Shown: piece after piece, positions 43,779 through 53,735 of the stretch
Numbering within the stretch: the stretch's first letter is position 1
Layout: every line of letters starts with the position of its first letter
Assembly: GCF_001904655.1 (NCBI RefSeq)
Contig: NZ_MRCC01000004.1
Coordinates: forward strand, 62,001 to 126,000
DNA length: 64,000 nt
From: Chroogloeocystis siderophila 5.2 s.c.1
GTDB lineage: Bacteria > Cyanobacteriota > Cyanobacteriia > Cyanobacteriales > Chroococcidiopsidaceae
Direction: 5' to 3'
Notes under the pieces: generated by a model
Databases searched by the model: none
Told to the model about the DNA's origin: nothing
The model's input: the letters and a program-made list of their open reading frames with translations, nothing else
Made by a program: the position numbers and the translations under genes

Positions 43779-45587
43779 ATGCGACTGTCTCAAATGCTTT
43801 TTGTCACATTACGGGAAGATCCAGCCGAAGCGGAGATTCCTAGCCATAAACTTTTACTGCGTGCAGGTTATATTCGTCGCATCGGTAGCGGTATCTATGC
43901 TTATTTACCCTTGATGTGGCGGGTACTACAGAAAGTTTCTCAAATCGTGCGCGAAGAGATGAATGCGATCGGCGCACAAGAATGTTTATTACCACAAGTA
44001 CAACCCGCAGAGTTATGGCGCGAATCAGGGCGTTGGGATACCTATACGCAAGCTGAAGGTATCATGTTTGCGCTCAAGGATCGACAAGAGCGTGAGTTAG
44101 GTTTGGGACCAACCCATGAAGAGGTAGTTACGAGTATTGCTCGTGATATGATCCGCTCGTATCGCCAGTTACCACAAACGCTTTATCAAATTCAAACCAA
44201 GTTCCGCGACGAAATTCGTCCTCGCTTTGGCTTGATGCGCGGACGCGAATTTATCATGAAAGATGCTTATTCTTTCAATGCAGACGAAGCGAGCTTGCGA
44301 GAAACTTATGATGATATGCACCGCGCGTATAGTAATATTTTGCGGCGCAGTGGTTTAGCTTTTCGGGCGGTAGAAGCCGATTCAGGTGCTATTGGTGGTT
44401 CGGCTTCGCAAGAATTTATGGTGTTAGCCGAAGCAGGTGAAGATGAAGTTCTCTACACCGAAGACGGAAAGTACGCCGCTAACGTAGAAAAAGCCGTGTC
44501 GCTACCACCTGATGCGGAACCATCATCGTTTACCACTTACGAAAAACGCGAAACGCCAGGAACACCAACCATTGAAACAATGTGTAACTTCATTGGCTGT
44601 TCTCCTACACAAGTCGTGAAAAACGTGTTGTATCAGGTTGTGTTCGATCATGGTTTAACACTACTTGTACTCGTTAGTATTCGGGGCGATCAAGACATTA
44701 ATGAGGTGAAGTTGCAAAATGAAATCACTCGCCTTGCACCACAATATGGCGGGAAAACAGCGATCGCTCTTACAGTACCAGACGCAACAATGCAACAAAA
44801 ATGGGCAGCAAAACCTTTACCGCTAGGATACATTGCACCAGATATTGCAGATGATTACATTCGTCCTGAAAAACAGGTGCATCCCAAGTTTTTGCGGTTA
44901 GTTGATAAAACCGCTGTTGATTTGCGTAATTTCGCAACAGGAGCGAATGAATCAGGGTATCACGTTGTTGGGGCAAATTGGCACGAGCAATTTAAATTAC
45001 CAGAAAATATTGTCGATGTCCGGAAAGCACGAGTCGGCGATCGCGCGATTCATAATCCTGAACAAACCTTACAAAGCGCGCGAGGTATCGAAATCGGACA
45101 TATTTTTCAGTTAGGGACGAAATACTCTGCAGCTATGGGGGCTACTTATACTAACGAACAAGGCGAAGAAGTTCCTTTAGTGATGGGTTGCTATGGTGTA
45201 GGAGTTTCGCGCCTTGCGCAAGCTGCTGTTGAGCAGTCTTACGACGAAGATGGTATTATATGGCCTGTGGCGATCGCGCCTTATCACGCGATTGTGACAA
45301 TTCCAAATATCAACAACGCGCAACAACTAGAAGTCGCCGAAAAGCTTTATCAACAATTAAATGCTTCGGGAATTGAAACACTACTTGACGATCGCAACGA
45401 ACGCGCTGGAGTCAAGTTCAAAGACGCTGATCTTGTGGGGATTCCTTACCGAATTGTTACAGGGCGATCGCTCGAAGCAGGTAAAGTGGAAGTTGTTGAG
45501 CGCAAAAGCCGACAATCACAAGAAATTGCGATTGATGCAGTTGTTGCAACTCTTAAACAGTGGATTGATACTGCAATTAAGGTTTAA
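43779..45587 (+). CDS. proS: Prolyl-tRNA synthetase, bacterial type
   Basis: 602 residues. Class II motifs: motif 1 [20 protein letters not shown] region, motif 2 [27 protein letters not shown], motif 3 [18 protein letters not shown] YbaK-type editing domain is inserted near 240-390 ([18 protein letters not shown]), as in bacterial-type ProRS. The C-terminal anticodon-binding domain is complete (about 490-600). It charges tRNA-Pro and hydrolyses Ala-tRNA-Pro. Convergent with the MgtC gene 12 bases away. Confidence 0.97.
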   Translation: MRLSQMLFVTLREDPAEAEIPSHKLLLRAGYIRRIGSGIYAYLPLMWRVLQKVSQIVREEMNAIGAQECLLPQVQPAELWRESGRWDTYTQAEGIMFALKDRQERELGLGPTHEEVVTSIARDMIRSYRQLPQTLYQIQTKFRDEIRPRFGLMRGREFIMKDAYSFNADEASLRETYDDMHRAYSNILRRSGLAFRAVEADSGAIGGSASQEFMVLAEAGEDEVLYTEDGKYAANVEKAVSLPPDAEPSSFTTYEKRETPGTPTIETMCNFIGCSPTQVVKNVLYQVVFDHGLTLLVLVSIRGDQDINEVKLQNEITRLAPQYGGKTAIALTVPDATMQQKWAAKPLPLGYIAPDIADDYIRPEKQVHPKFLRLVDKTAVDLRNFATGANESGYHVVGANWHEQFKLPENIVDVRKARVGDRAIHNPEQTLQSARGIEIGHIFQLGTKYSAAMGATYTNEQGEEVPLVMGCYGVGVSRLAQAAVEQSYDEDGIIWPVAIAPYHAIVTIPNINNAQQLEVAEKLYQQLNASGIETLLDDRNERAGVKFKDADLVGIPYRIVTGRSLEAGKVEVVERKSRQSQEIAIDAVVATLKQWIDTAIKV

Positions 45588-45599
45588 CAAGCAGTATAC

Positions 45600-46304
45600 C
45601 TAACCAAACTCTTGTTCAATAACTCGCCAACTTGCAGCGATGACTCCTGGTTCCAAACTCAATCGACTGATGATTTGCTCTAGAAGCTGATCGTCACGAT
45701 TTTGAGTTAACATTTCGGCTTCGACTTCAACTCGATCGGCAACATCTTCTAAGTCTTCGCTACGTAATGAACGTAGCTTCATCGTACTGGTACTTAGAGC
45801 TTGCAGCAACAATGCTCGCACATGAGCTTCATCCTTGCTACGACACATTAAGGAACACTGATAACACAATTCTATTTCACTTCCTTGCAGTGGTTCTTGA
45901 TTAATGCGATACCCCAAAGGGCGCAGGAGAACATTAGCCACTAAAACTGCAATTGAGCCAATCACAGCTTGAGTAATAAACCCTGCTCCTGCCAACGAAC
46001 CAATCGCTGCTGCACACCAAATTGTAGCAGCGGTATTTAATCCGCGAACGCTCAAACCTTCGCGTAAGATCACACCACCTGCCAAGAAACCAATGCCAGA
46101 AACAACTTGAGCCGCAATACGAGTAGGGCTAGCTTCGCCAGGAACAAGAACAGAAAGCATGACAAATAAGGCCGCGCCTGTTGCCACTAGGGTATTAGTG
46201 CGTAATCCTGCCATACGCTGTCGCCACTGTCTTTCTAAGCCAATTGCTGAGCCTAATAAGAAGGCAACTGCCAAACGAACTGCAAAATCTGTCCATTCCA
46301 TCAT
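45600..46304 (-). CDS. MgtC/SapB family membrane protein
   Basis: 234 residues. The N-terminal membrane domain (about 1-130) has the MgtC signature: VRLAVAFLLGSAIGLERQWR then MAGLRTNTLVATGAALFVML, GGVILREGLSVRGLNTAATI W. A C-terminal ACT-like cytoplasmic domain follows. MgtC-type proteins are linked to magnesium-limited growth and to inhibition of the F-ATPase. An MgtE magnesium transporter gene lies upstream on the same strand, supporting a magnesium-related role. Confidence 0.85.
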   Translation of the reverse strand: MMEWTDFAVRLAVAFLLGSAIGLERQWRQRMAGLRTNTLVATGAALFVMLSVLVPGEASPTRIAAQVVSGIGFLAGGVILREGLSVRGLNTAATIWCAAAIGSLAGAGFITQAVIGSIAVLVANVLLRPLGYRINQEPLQGSEIELCYQCSLMCRSKDEAHVRALLLQALSTSTMKLRSLRSEDLEDVADRVEVEAEMLTQNRDDQLLEQIISRLSLEPGVIAASWRVIEQEFG

Positions 46305-46396
46305 CTTGCTCTACGGTCTAGTAATTGTAATCAAATTTACGTATATAAATCGTTACGCTCATCCTCCAATTCGTTTCCAAGTTTGAAAGTTGAGGG

Positions 46397-46537
46397 ATGA
46401 GCATTTTAGTTTTACTAGGAATGGCAATTGCCCCTGCATTTTTTTGCGTATTAGATTCAATCGCAAAGATTGTATCACCTGTTCCTCAAGCACAGGTTAT
46501 GGTGACTCAATGCCCACAAGCCAACCTACTAAAGTAA
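46397..46537 (+). CDS. Possible 46-residue hydrophobic protein
   Basis: ATG 46397 with GAGGG just before; SILVLLGMAIAPAFFCVLDS then IAKIVSPVPQAQVMVTQCPQ. One membrane helix. It overlaps the 3' end of mgtE on the opposite strand by 31 bases. Plausible but unsupported by family recognition. Confidence 0.35.
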   Translation: MSILVLLGMAIAPAFFCVLDSIAKIVSPVPQAQVMVTQCPQANLLK

Positions 46538-47871
46538 ATCCAGAGTCCGGTGAAGTCTTTAATCGTTGTAATAAAAGGATCTGCTCCTGGTGCATGATCG
46601 AAGCCGAGCTTTAGCATTATCCAAGGTAATACTGCACCAAGCACTGCACCTAAGGTGATCACACAGAATAGCGAAATGGCTACAGCAGTTCCAAGTTGCG
46701 GAATACCATTTGGTGCACCTTGCCAGAAATAGGCAATGATACCTGCTATTAGTCCTAAGATTGCACCCATTGATGCACCGATCCGAACTTCGCGCAACAA
46801 ATAAGGCAAAAAACTATTGACATTGATATGATTCCATGCCAGACCGCGGGCAAACACAGTGGTAGATTGAGTTCCCACATTTCCTCCCATATCCATGACT
46901 AAAGGAATAAAAACTGCTGCTGCTGTCACCGCTTCTAGTACCTCTTCAAAGCGTTCAATAACTCCACCGACAAGCATTCCACCAATGAGAGTGATGATTA
47001 AAAAGAGAATTCGCAATCGAATTGCATACCAAGAAGAACCACGGATGAGACGCTCGCTCCATACTCTGTCACGACGCAATAAATTACCCACCCCGCCTTG
47101 TGCAAGTGCTGCATCTGTGGCTTCTTCTTCAACTAATTCGATGACGTCATCAAAGGTAATATCGCCAATGAGTCGTCCTTCGTTATCCACAACAGGAATC
47201 GCGGGCAGATCGTTGTCTTTAAGCAATCGCACGGCTTGCAAATCGCGATCGCTTGCTCTAATCGCAATATTGGTTCCTTCTATCAAGCTGCTGAGTGTCT
47301 GTTCAGGTGATGCTTTGATTAACCGCACAGTACGAACAAACCCACGATAGTATCGTTCAGCATCAATGACAAAGATAAGTGTAAGTTCGTTATCGCGTAA
47401 CTCTGACTCACGAATGCTTCTCAACAGTGATTGCACGGTGATATCATCGCGAACAGCAAGATAGCGCAAGCTCATTAATCGCCCTGCACTTCGTTCGGGA
47501 TACCCTAACAGCAAATTTACCCCTTCACGAGCTTGCGGACTAAGATTAGCAATTAGACGCTTGGTAATCTTTGCCGGAAGTTCTTCAAATAGCCGTACGC
47601 GCTCATCTAAATCTAGGGCTTCTAGCAAACTTATAACTTCTGGAGTTTCCATTGTTCTAATCAAGTCTGCTTGTTGTTCTGGACGCAGATATTCAAAAAC
47701 CGCGATCGCTTTCTCTTTTTCTAACAAGCGAAAAGCCAGTACGCGCTTGTGTGGCTCAATCTCCATTATCGATTGCACTAATTCAGCCGCAGGTAAGCGG
47801 TTAGCTTCTTTCTTAGCAGCTTCTAGGGCAAAAGGTTGTAACAAGTATTCGTTCAAAACATTTTGACGCAT
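46507..47871 (-). CDS. mgtE: Magnesium transporter MgtE
   Basis: I set the start at 47871, where TTGAGG stands seven bases upstream; the frame continues 31 codons further but without such a site. About 454 residues: N-terminal MgtE-N domain (about 1-110, SIMEIEPHKRVLAFRLLEKE), a CBS pair (about 115-250, ending IGDITFDDVIELVEEEATDA), a linker helix and five membrane helices (PLVMDMGGNVGTQSTTVFAR carries the GGNVGxQ pore motif). Magnesium-gated uptake channel. Near an MgtC-family gene. Confidence 0.92.
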   Translation of the reverse strand: MRQNVLNEYLLQPFALEAAKKEANRLPAAELVQSIMEIEPHKRVLAFRLLEKEKAIAVFEYLRPEQQADLIRTMETPEVISLLEALDLDERVRLFEELPAKITKRLIANLSPQAREGVNLLLGYPERSAGRLMSLRYLAVRDDITVQSLLRSIRESELRDNELTLIFVIDAERYYRGFVRTVRLIKASPEQTLSSLIEGTNIAIRASDRDLQAVRLLKDNDLPAIPVVDNEGRLIGDITFDDVIELVEEEATDAALAQGGVGNLLRRDRVWSERLIRGSSWYAIRLRILFLIITLIGGMLVGGVIERFEEVLEAVTAAAVFIPLVMDMGGNVGTQSTTVFARGLAWNHINVNSFLPYLLREVRIGASMGAILGLIAGIIAYFWQGAPNGIPQLGTAVAISLFCVITLGAVLGAVLPWIMLKLGFDHAPGADPFITTIKDFTGLWIYFSRLACGH

Positions 47872-48805
47872 ATTTACCTCAATTTTTTGCATGACGATTG
47901 ATACCACTGAACTAGAACTATTCAGTCGTTGTTTCAGCAAGATTTGTCTGAAAAATCTACTCAATTAACGAGCAGTTTCTCAGTAATAGATATAGGACTT
48001 ATGCAGTCTTCGTGTTTTGATCAAAACCAAGACCTGAGGGGGAAACGCCCCCAAACCCTCTCCAAAAAAGGCTGCCTACGAAGCCGTGATTGTTCGGGGT
48101 AGCTGTTGCGTAAGTCCTGAGATATTGAGATTTGAATGTTTGCAGGACAAACCCAAGCAATCGCGCGTCGCCTTTTTGCTTGAGAATTTCGCGCTGCTCA
48201 AATTTGATGTATCAGCACGTGGATATCTTATTTACAACTCGAACTGATGCAACCACTAGTATCGTTAATTTTCTGGAATTTCAGGGTTTACCTCCTTTCC
48301 CCGCAGTCGCCGCATCTACTGGCGACCAGAGATGAACCCGTACTCTATACAAGAGCAAATAACGCGTTCACCGTAGCGATCGCTCAGCAACTACAGCAAG
48401 ACACTTAGCTGGGACTACATTGACCAAAATAAATTCTTGGAGTGTAGGGATACTACTACTACCAGGAACTTCCATCTCTTAAATCTCCTCAGTCAGTATG
48501 AATTAATGTGATAAAGCCATAGCTTACCACTATATTTCAGCGTAAATGCAAAAAAGCTTTATGTCAACTTAAAAGATTTTGTTGAAAGATACAAGTCCAA
48601 GCTCAATTTGTCACTTAAAAACGAGTAGTTATCAAAACAATGGTAAATTTGGTTCAATTTTTGATTGTTCTAAATTAACTTTTGACCTCTTCTACATCTT
48701 ACTATCCAATTGACTGAATTTGATGTAAGGTGAGCAATGCCTAGATTACATTATGAAAGCGAGGATCAGAATGTATAAGTCGAGGTACAGGAAATTACTC
48801 CTGTT
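47872..48805. other. Long intergenic region with a MITE-like element
   Basis: 934 bases. It holds the element at 47994-48118. Between 48120 and 48420 short frames in two registers (such as YTRANNAFTVAIAQQLQQDT) look like decayed coding sequence but I cannot identify a parent. The remainder before 48806 is AT-rich. Confidence 0.5.
47994..48118. mobile_element. MITE-like element with AGGACTTAYGCA ends
   Basis: 125 bases with imperfect inverted ends AGGACTTATGCA (47994-48005) and TGCGTAAGTCCT (48107-48118), and a G/C-rich hairpin GGGGGAAACGCCCCC-like core. AGATAT stands on both sides (47988-47993, 48120-48125), a possible target duplication. No coding capacity. Ends of this type are widespread in cyanobacterial genomes. 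Confidence 0.6.
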
Positions 48806-49597
48806 ATGGAACTACTAACGATTCTTCTAGCTAGCTTGCTAGGATTGCTCTCACCTGTTGGCGTTGTAGTCGAACGTATTGCCGAAAACTCGATTCGTTC
48901 TCAGTTTGCCCATGTAGAAACACTACGGGTACGCGTTGACAACGTTCCGACGCATCAGTTGCTGCAAGGTAAGGTACAGCGCGTGCGCATTGCTGGACGT
49001 GCGCTCGACCTAAAACAAAATATTCGTCTTGCTGTTTTAGAAATAGAAACAGATGCGGTTGATTTTGATACGGATAGTTTAAGTGGAAAGCTTCAACTCC
49101 AGCAGCCATTACAAGCTGGAGTGCGCTTGGTCTTAACCGAGCAAGATGTTAATCGAGCGCTACAATCTGACGCGATCGCTCGTCGATTACTGAACATCAC
49201 GATTAGCGAGCTCAGTAGACGCGCTCAGCAGGTGCAACAATTCAATTTCTCGCAGCCTCGGATACAATTCTTAGCAAATAATCGGATACGTTTTCAGGTG
49301 GAACTTACGCAAGATGGTGTTGAATCATTAAGAATTACGATAGAGTCAGGGTTAGGTGTTATTTCTGAAAGACAAGTTCAGCTAATTGCGCCAGTCGTTT
49401 TGGTCAATGAGGAGAAAGTACCAGAGCAAATCTTAAATGCGATCGCCGCAAATTTTTCGCAGCAGCTTGATCTGCGCAGTTTACAAAGTGCCGGAATTCA
49501 AGCCAGAATTTTACAATTGAATGTAAGTCGGCAAAAATTAGAAATTGCGGCTTTTATCCGCGTGGAAACATCTTCGCGTATATTGAAACAGCTATAG
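48806..49597 (+). CDS. DUF2993 (LmeA-like) lipid-binding protein
   Basis: 263 residues. An N-terminal hydrophobic segment (LTILLASLLGLLSPVGVVVE) is followed by the DUF2993 beta-rich fold: IRSQFAHVETLRVRVDNVPT, LLQGKVQRVRIAGRALDL, DVNRALQSDAIARRLLN, and repeated amphipathic strands. Family members related to mycobacterial LmeA bind phospholipids. Probably exported or membrane-attached. Function in cyanobacteria unknown. Confidence 0.75.
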   Translation: MELLTILLASLLGLLSPVGVVVERIAENSIRSQFAHVETLRVRVDNVPTHQLLQGKVQRVRIAGRALDLKQNIRLAVLEIETDAVDFDTDSLSGKLQLQQPLQAGVRLVLTEQDVNRALQSDAIARRLLNITISELSRRAQQVQQFNFSQPRIQFLANNRIRFQVELTQDGVESLRITIESGLGVISERQVQLIAPVVLVNEEKVPEQILNAIAANFSQQLDLRSLQSAGIQARILQLNVSRQKLEIAAFIRVETSSRILKQL

Positions 49598-49699
49598 CCT
49601 AAATAAAGTCACAGTGTTCATCCTCGATCCACTTTAATTTGAATTTTTTGCTGTTCTCCTGACACCACGACTAATATAATTCTTTTGGAGGGTTTTCCC

Positions 49700-50308
49700 A
49701 TGACACAACAAAGAGCTAAACGCGTTCCTGCTGGTGTAATTGCTGGCATAGTAGCAGGTGTTCTCGCGGCGGGTGGTGCTGGTACTTGGTGGGCGTTTCG
49801 TTCAGCACAAATTCCTAACTCACAGCAGGCGATTACAACGCCTAATTCACCATCAACGAATCCATCAGTTCAGCCAGGGATTAATCAAACCGCGCAAGTT
49901 TATTGGTTACGAGATACTGGTACGAGTGTAGAAGTTGTACCAACCTCGTTTACAGTCAACTCCGACCAGCCGAATGTCGTCTTACAAACTGCGTTCGAGC
50001 AACTCTTAGCTGGACCTACAAATGATTCTGTCGGCAGCACAATTCCTCCTGGAACGAAGCTACGCAGCGTCAGGGTTCAAAACGATGGAATTCATGTTGA
50101 TTTGTCGTCAGAGTTTACGAGTGGCGGTGGTAGCGCTTCGATGAGTGGTCGTTTGGCACAAGTTGTTTATACAGCAACAACCCTCGATCCCAATGCTCAA
50201 GTATGGATTGATGTCGAAGGTCAAAAATTAGAATATTTAGGTGGTGAAGGCATCGAGCTAAACCAACCACTAACCAGGCAAAGTTTCAATGCGAATTTTC
50301 AACTCTAA
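49700..50308 (+). CDS. GerMN-domain lipoprotein-like membrane protein
   Basis: 202 residues. The ATG at 49700 follows GGAGGG by about eight bases; a TTG at 49685 overlaps that site and is rejected. An N-terminal anchor (GVIAGIVAGVLAAGGAGTWW) leads into a Pro/Ser/Thr linker and one GerMN domain (about 70-190: VYWLRDTGTSVEVVPTSFTV, TAFEQLLAGPTNDSVGSTIP, IHVDLSSEFTSGGGSASMSG). GerMN domains occur in spore GerM and in cyanobacterial envelope proteins; the ligand is unknown. Confidence 0.85.
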   Translation: MTQQRAKRVPAGVIAGIVAGVLAAGGAGTWWAFRSAQIPNSQQAITTPNSPSTNPSVQPGINQTAQVYWLRDTGTSVEVVPTSFTVNSDQPNVVLQTAFEQLLAGPTNDSVGSTIPPGTKLRSVRVQNDGIHVDLSSEFTSGGGSASMSGRLAQVVYTATTLDPNAQVWIDVEGQKLEYLGGEGIELNQPLTRQSFNANFQL

Positions 50309-50550
50309 GTCGCAATCGGATAAATTCTCGCGATTAAACCGTTGTTGGCGGTCGTTAGTAGTTGGTTGTCATGTATTAAGTCGTTAGCGACCAACAGCGC
50401 GCAATTCGCGACATAACAGTTAACTACTAATCACTTGTACCATTTGCAAAAAATGGTTGCGTAAATCATGATTATCTAATCCCTACTGCTCGCTTGCTTT
50501 GCCAAACGAGCAACTCCAAAGTAAATCAATGTTAGGCGATCGCCACTCAT

Positions 50551-50901
50551 CTACTGATGATTGCTATTCAACACCCGAAACGAATTGGCTTGTTGTTGAA
50601 TGCGATGGGCAAGACGATCGTATACTACGTTACATAATTCAAAAATTGAATCATCCTCTACACGGTAATACGCCGAGGTTCCGCAACTGCGGCGACTGAG
50701 AATTCCCGCTTGCCACATAATTTTTAAATGTTTAGAAACATTTGCTTGACTCGTTTGCGTTGCCTCTACCAATTCTTGCACGCATTTTTCACCATCGCTG
50801 AGCAAATGCAGTAGGCGCAGCCGCATCGGTTCGCCAAGCAGGCTGAAGTAATCAGCTACTTGTTGCACAATTTCTGGCGGTACAGGCTTCGCTGACTTCA
50901 T
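50551..50901 (-). CDS. ArsR/SmtB-family transcription regulator
   Basis: About 116 residues from ATG 50901 (MKSAKPVPPEIVQQVADYFS); the longer frame to 50937 is leucine/serine filler before the domain. Winged helix-turn-helix: LLGEPMRLRLLHLLSDGEKC then VQELVEATQTSQANVSKHLK. Cys in GEKCVQEL, RRSCGTSAYY and ELCNVVYD could form a thiol- or metal-sensing site, but the SmtB alpha-3N Cys-Val-Cys box is not present. No obvious target gene is adjacent; the nearest neighbours are accB (upstream, same strand) and the GerMN gene. Confidence 0.8.
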   Translation of the reverse strand: MKSAKPVPPEIVQQVADYFSLLGEPMRLRLLHLLSDGEKCVQELVEATQTSQANVSKHLKIMWQAGILSRRSCGTSAYYRVEDDSIFELCNVVYDRLAHRIQQQANSFRVLNSNHQ

Positions 50902-50967
50902 TAAATTTAACCTAAGAGAACTGCTAAATTTTAGCAATAATCACTCGATGAGCAATAGCGTACATCA

Positions 50968-51516
50968 TCAATCTGGGCTAAGACGCATCAAAGGTTGACC
51001 GTATTCAACAGGTTCGCCGTTTTGCACGAGAATTTCCACCACTCGTCCAGAAACTTCAGCTTCGATTTCGTTCATCAGCTTCATCGCCTCAATAATACAG
51101 ACTGTTTGACCGCTTCTGACGCGATCGCCCACATCGACAAATGAAGGTTCGCCAGGGGAAGGAGCGCGATAAAATGTTCCTACCATCGGAGAAATCACCT
51201 CAAGTAATTTCTGGTCTTTTGGTGGCGGTGCAGGAGCTTGCCCAGCACCAAATCCGCTCGTAGCCACGTCACCCCGCGCAACATCTGAGCGATTAGCTGG
51301 TGCGGATACCGTTGTAGATGGAGCCAACGAAGGCGATTCTAAACCTACCATCTCTCCTGGTAGCGAACTTGAACCAGGTAGCGATGCATTGCCTATTATG
51401 CCAACAGCCTTACGTACTGTTAATTCAAACTCGTCACTTTTGAGCGTGAGTTCTGCAATGTCAGTTTGAGCGATGGTGGCTATAAGTTGCCGGAGTTCAT
51501 TAAAATCAAGTGGCAC
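50968..51516 (-). CDS. accB: Biotin carboxyl carrier protein of acetyl-CoA carboxylase
   Basis: 182 residues. N-terminal helix [20 protein letters not shown], a Pro/Ala-rich linker (about 45-95), then a biotinyl domain with EAMKLMNE; the biotin-accepting Lys is residue 146. The thumb segment [20 protein letters not shown] marks the AccB type. It carries carboxybiotin in fatty-acid synthesis. It lies 63 bases after efp, a conserved cyanobacterial pair. Confidence 0.96.
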   Translation of the reverse strand: MPLDFNELRQLIATIAQTDIAELTLKSDEFELTVRKAVGIIGNASLPGSSSLPGEMVGLESPSLAPSTTVSAPANRSDVARGDVATSGFGAGQAPAPPPKDQKLLEVISPMVGTFYRAPSPGEPSFVDVGDRVRSGQTVCIIEAMKLMNEIEAEVSGRVVEILVQNGEPVEYGQPLMRLSPD

Positions 51517-51579
51517 AGTTTGTCTGACCCCATTTATTAGCTATTGGCTACGTGTGATGCGCAGTGCGCGATCGCGTGT

Positions 51580-52137
51580 CTATTCTCGACCTAGATAAGT
51601 ATCGTTGCGCGTATCGATCCGGATGCGTTCGCCTTGTGAAATAAATAAAGGCACCATCACGGTTGCGCCAGTTTCGACAACGGCGGGTTTTGTTCCACCA
51701 GTCGCTGTATCTCCGCGTACGCCAGGATCAGTTTGGACGATTTCTAGCACGACCGAGTTCGGTAATTCGACTTCAAGCACTTGATCGCCCCAACGGATGA
51801 CATTGACTTCCATGCCATCTTTAAGATATTTAACGCGATCGCCTATTTGGTTAGCATTCAACCTACTTTCCTCGTAGGTTTCCATGTCCATAAAGACGAA
51901 TTCCTCACCGTCTTTATAAGTATGCTGCATCGTACTTTTTTCTAGATTTGCTTGGGGGACAGTTTCCCCAGCACGAAACGTTCGCTCTACAACGCTGCCA
52001 CTTTGGACATTTTTTAGCTTAGTTCGAACAAACGCAGAACCCTTGCCTGGTTTGACGTGGAGGAACTCTACCACGCGCCATACGGAGCCATCTAAAACAA
52101 TCGTGACGCCAGGTCGAAAATCATTACTGGAAATCAT
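51580..52137 (-). CDS. efp: Translation elongation factor P
   Basis: 185 residues, three beta domains. The tip loop [20 protein letters not shown] contains Lys in PGKGSA, the position modified in many EF-Ps. [20 protein letters not shown] and the C-terminal [19 protein letters not shown] then [20 protein letters not shown] are standard. It relieves ribosome stalling at polyproline. First gene of the efp-accB unit. Confidence 0.97.
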   Translation of the reverse strand: MISSNDFRPGVTIVLDGSVWRVVEFLHVKPGKGSAFVRTKLKNVQSGSVVERTFRAGETVPQANLEKSTMQHTYKDGEEFVFMDMETYEESRLNANQIGDRVKYLKDGMEVNVIRWGDQVLEVELPNSVVLEIVQTDPGVRGDTATGGTKPAVVETGATVMVPLFISQGERIRIDTRNDTYLGRE

Positions 52138-52495
52138 GAAGCAATATATTTGCGCAAGACAATTGGCATCTCATTGTACCTCTACAGCGTGGTGCTATAG
52201 AAGGGGTCAAAAGATAAAAGGCAGAGGAGATCTGAGGTGCAGAGGAGCCAGTTGCGTGCGGAGGTGTCCTCCGTTGAGCAAACTGGCGTGGGCAGAGGAG
52301 AAATAATACACAATTTTCTCTAGTTACTCACCCCTCATTACGTTCTTTTATAAAATTTGAACTTGGAAGTGAACGGCACTGTGGCAAGATTATGAATGAG
52401 TTGATACCTCGTCAATTGCAACTGTCAGGCAGACAAGCAATAGGTGAAGGGTAAAAACATAAATCCCAGGTAGCCTATTTGCCTAACTTATATTC
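52138..52495. other. Intergenic region with a palindromic repeat
   Basis: 358 bases between divergent genes; contains the hairpin repeat at 52248-52288 within AG-rich text (GGCAGAGGAG words). No gene seen. Confidence 0.5.
52248..52288. repeat. Two-stem palindromic repeat
   Basis: GCCAGTT (52248-52254) pairs with AACTGGC (52282-52288) outside; CGGAGG (52260-52265) pairs with CCTCCG (52269-52274) inside. I know this element as a common dispersed repeat of heterocystous and related cyanobacteria, but only one copy is in this window. Confidence 0.65.
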
Positions 52496-53617
52496 ATGCC
52501 GCATCTGAGCTATCTCATGACAAATTTGAACTACTGGTGGAAAAAAAGCACCATACTATTACTGCTAATCGCGATGTTTTTCAGCACAAGTGTTGCTGGG
52601 TGGACTCCCGCCAGCAATGCGGCGTTACCAGCAGGAAATGCGATCACTGATGGCAAAGCGCTATTACGCTACTCGCTACCGATTGATAATCAAGCTGTGC
52701 GGGATTTGCAAGCAAATTTAGAAGATATTGCTACCCAACTGCGAGCCAATCGGCGTTGGGGTGCGATTTCTAAAGATATTTCTCAAGCTTCTCGCGTTTT
52801 AACCTCGCGTCACGATGAATTACTCAAAAGCATTCCCGACGAGCAAAAACCACAAGCAGAAGCCCTCATCGATGAACTACAAGCTGGTATCAACGATTTG
52901 CGACAAGCGGCTGATTCAAAGGATAAGGAGCAAGTTTGGATAGGACGGGCTAAAGTTCTGAACCTAGTCAGTACGCTTGAAGAGTTAATGGTACAAGGGT
53001 TTCCTTACGAAGTTCCCGCCGAGTATAGTGACTTACCGCAACTCAAAGGTCGTGCCACTGTAGAAATGGAAACAAACAAAGGTAATCTGACAGTTGTTGT
53101 AGATGGATATAGCGCTCCAGTCACGGCGGGTAATTTTGTCGATTTGGTACAACGAGGTTTTTATGATGGTTTAGAGTTTATTCGCGCCGAAGATTCTTAT
53201 GTTCTCCAAACCGGAGATCCACCAGGTCCAGAACAAGGATTCATCGACCCAAAAACAGGAAAGTACCGCAGCATTCCTTTGGAAGTTCTTGTCAAAGGCG
53301 ATCCGGTTCCTACGTATGGCATCACTTTAGAGCAAGCGGGTCGCTATCGCGAAGAACCTGTATTACCATTCTCCGCCTACGGTGCTGTGGCGATGGCACG
53401 CCCAGAGTTCGACAATAATGGTGGTTCCTCACAATTTTTCTTCTTCTTGTTTGAACCTGAACTGACTCCCGCAGGGCGTAATCTATTAGATGGTCGCTAT
53501 GCGGTGTTTGGCTATTTGACCGAAGGCAAGGAAGTGCTAGAACAACTCAAAGAAGGAGATAAAATAATCTCTGCTAAAGTGATTCGCGGTGCAGAAAATT
53601 TAGTACAACCGCAATAA
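52496..53617 (+). CDS. Cyclophilin-type peptidyl-prolyl isomerase, CYP38/TLP40-like
   Basis: 373 residues. A signal peptide (ILLLLIAMFFSTSVAGWTPA) leads to an N-terminal helical bundle (about 50-175, VRDLQANLEDIATQLRANRR, with the acidic DELQAGINDLRQAAD helix) and a C-terminal cyclophilin domain (about 185-370, VEMETNKGNLTVVVDGYSAP, FVDLVQRGFYDGLEFIRAED, SSQFFFFLFEPELTPAGR). This two-part design is that of chloroplast CYP38/TLP40, a thylakoid-lumen factor for photosystem II assembly. Several cyclophilin active-site residues are altered, as in CYP38. Confidence 0.88.
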   Translation: MPHLSYLMTNLNYWWKKSTILLLLIAMFFSTSVAGWTPASNAALPAGNAITDGKALLRYSLPIDNQAVRDLQANLEDIATQLRANRRWGAISKDISQASRVLTSRHDELLKSIPDEQKPQAEALIDELQAGINDLRQAADSKDKEQVWIGRAKVLNLVSTLEELMVQGFPYEVPAEYSDLPQLKGRATVEMETNKGNLTVVVDGYSAPVTAGNFVDLVQRGFYDGLEFIRAEDSYVLQTGDPPGPEQGFIDPKTGKYRSIPLEVLVKGDPVPTYGITLEQAGRYREEPVLPFSAYGAVAMARPEFDNNGGSSQFFFFLFEPELTPAGRNLLDGRYAVFGYLTEGKEVLEQLKEGDKIISAKVIRGAENLVQPQ

Positions 53618-53735
53618 AATTTGGAGAAACAAAGAGCAGAGGAAGAATCGTCAAATGAATTTTGTTCACCAATTACGATCCTCGTGCTCTTTGTCCCTAC
53701 CCTAACTCTAGCCCATGACCTCTGACCTCTAGTTA

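Noticed and set aside
48132-48335. 67-codon plus-strand frame after the MITE-like element
   Set aside because: No start signal or recognisable domain; at most decayed sequence.
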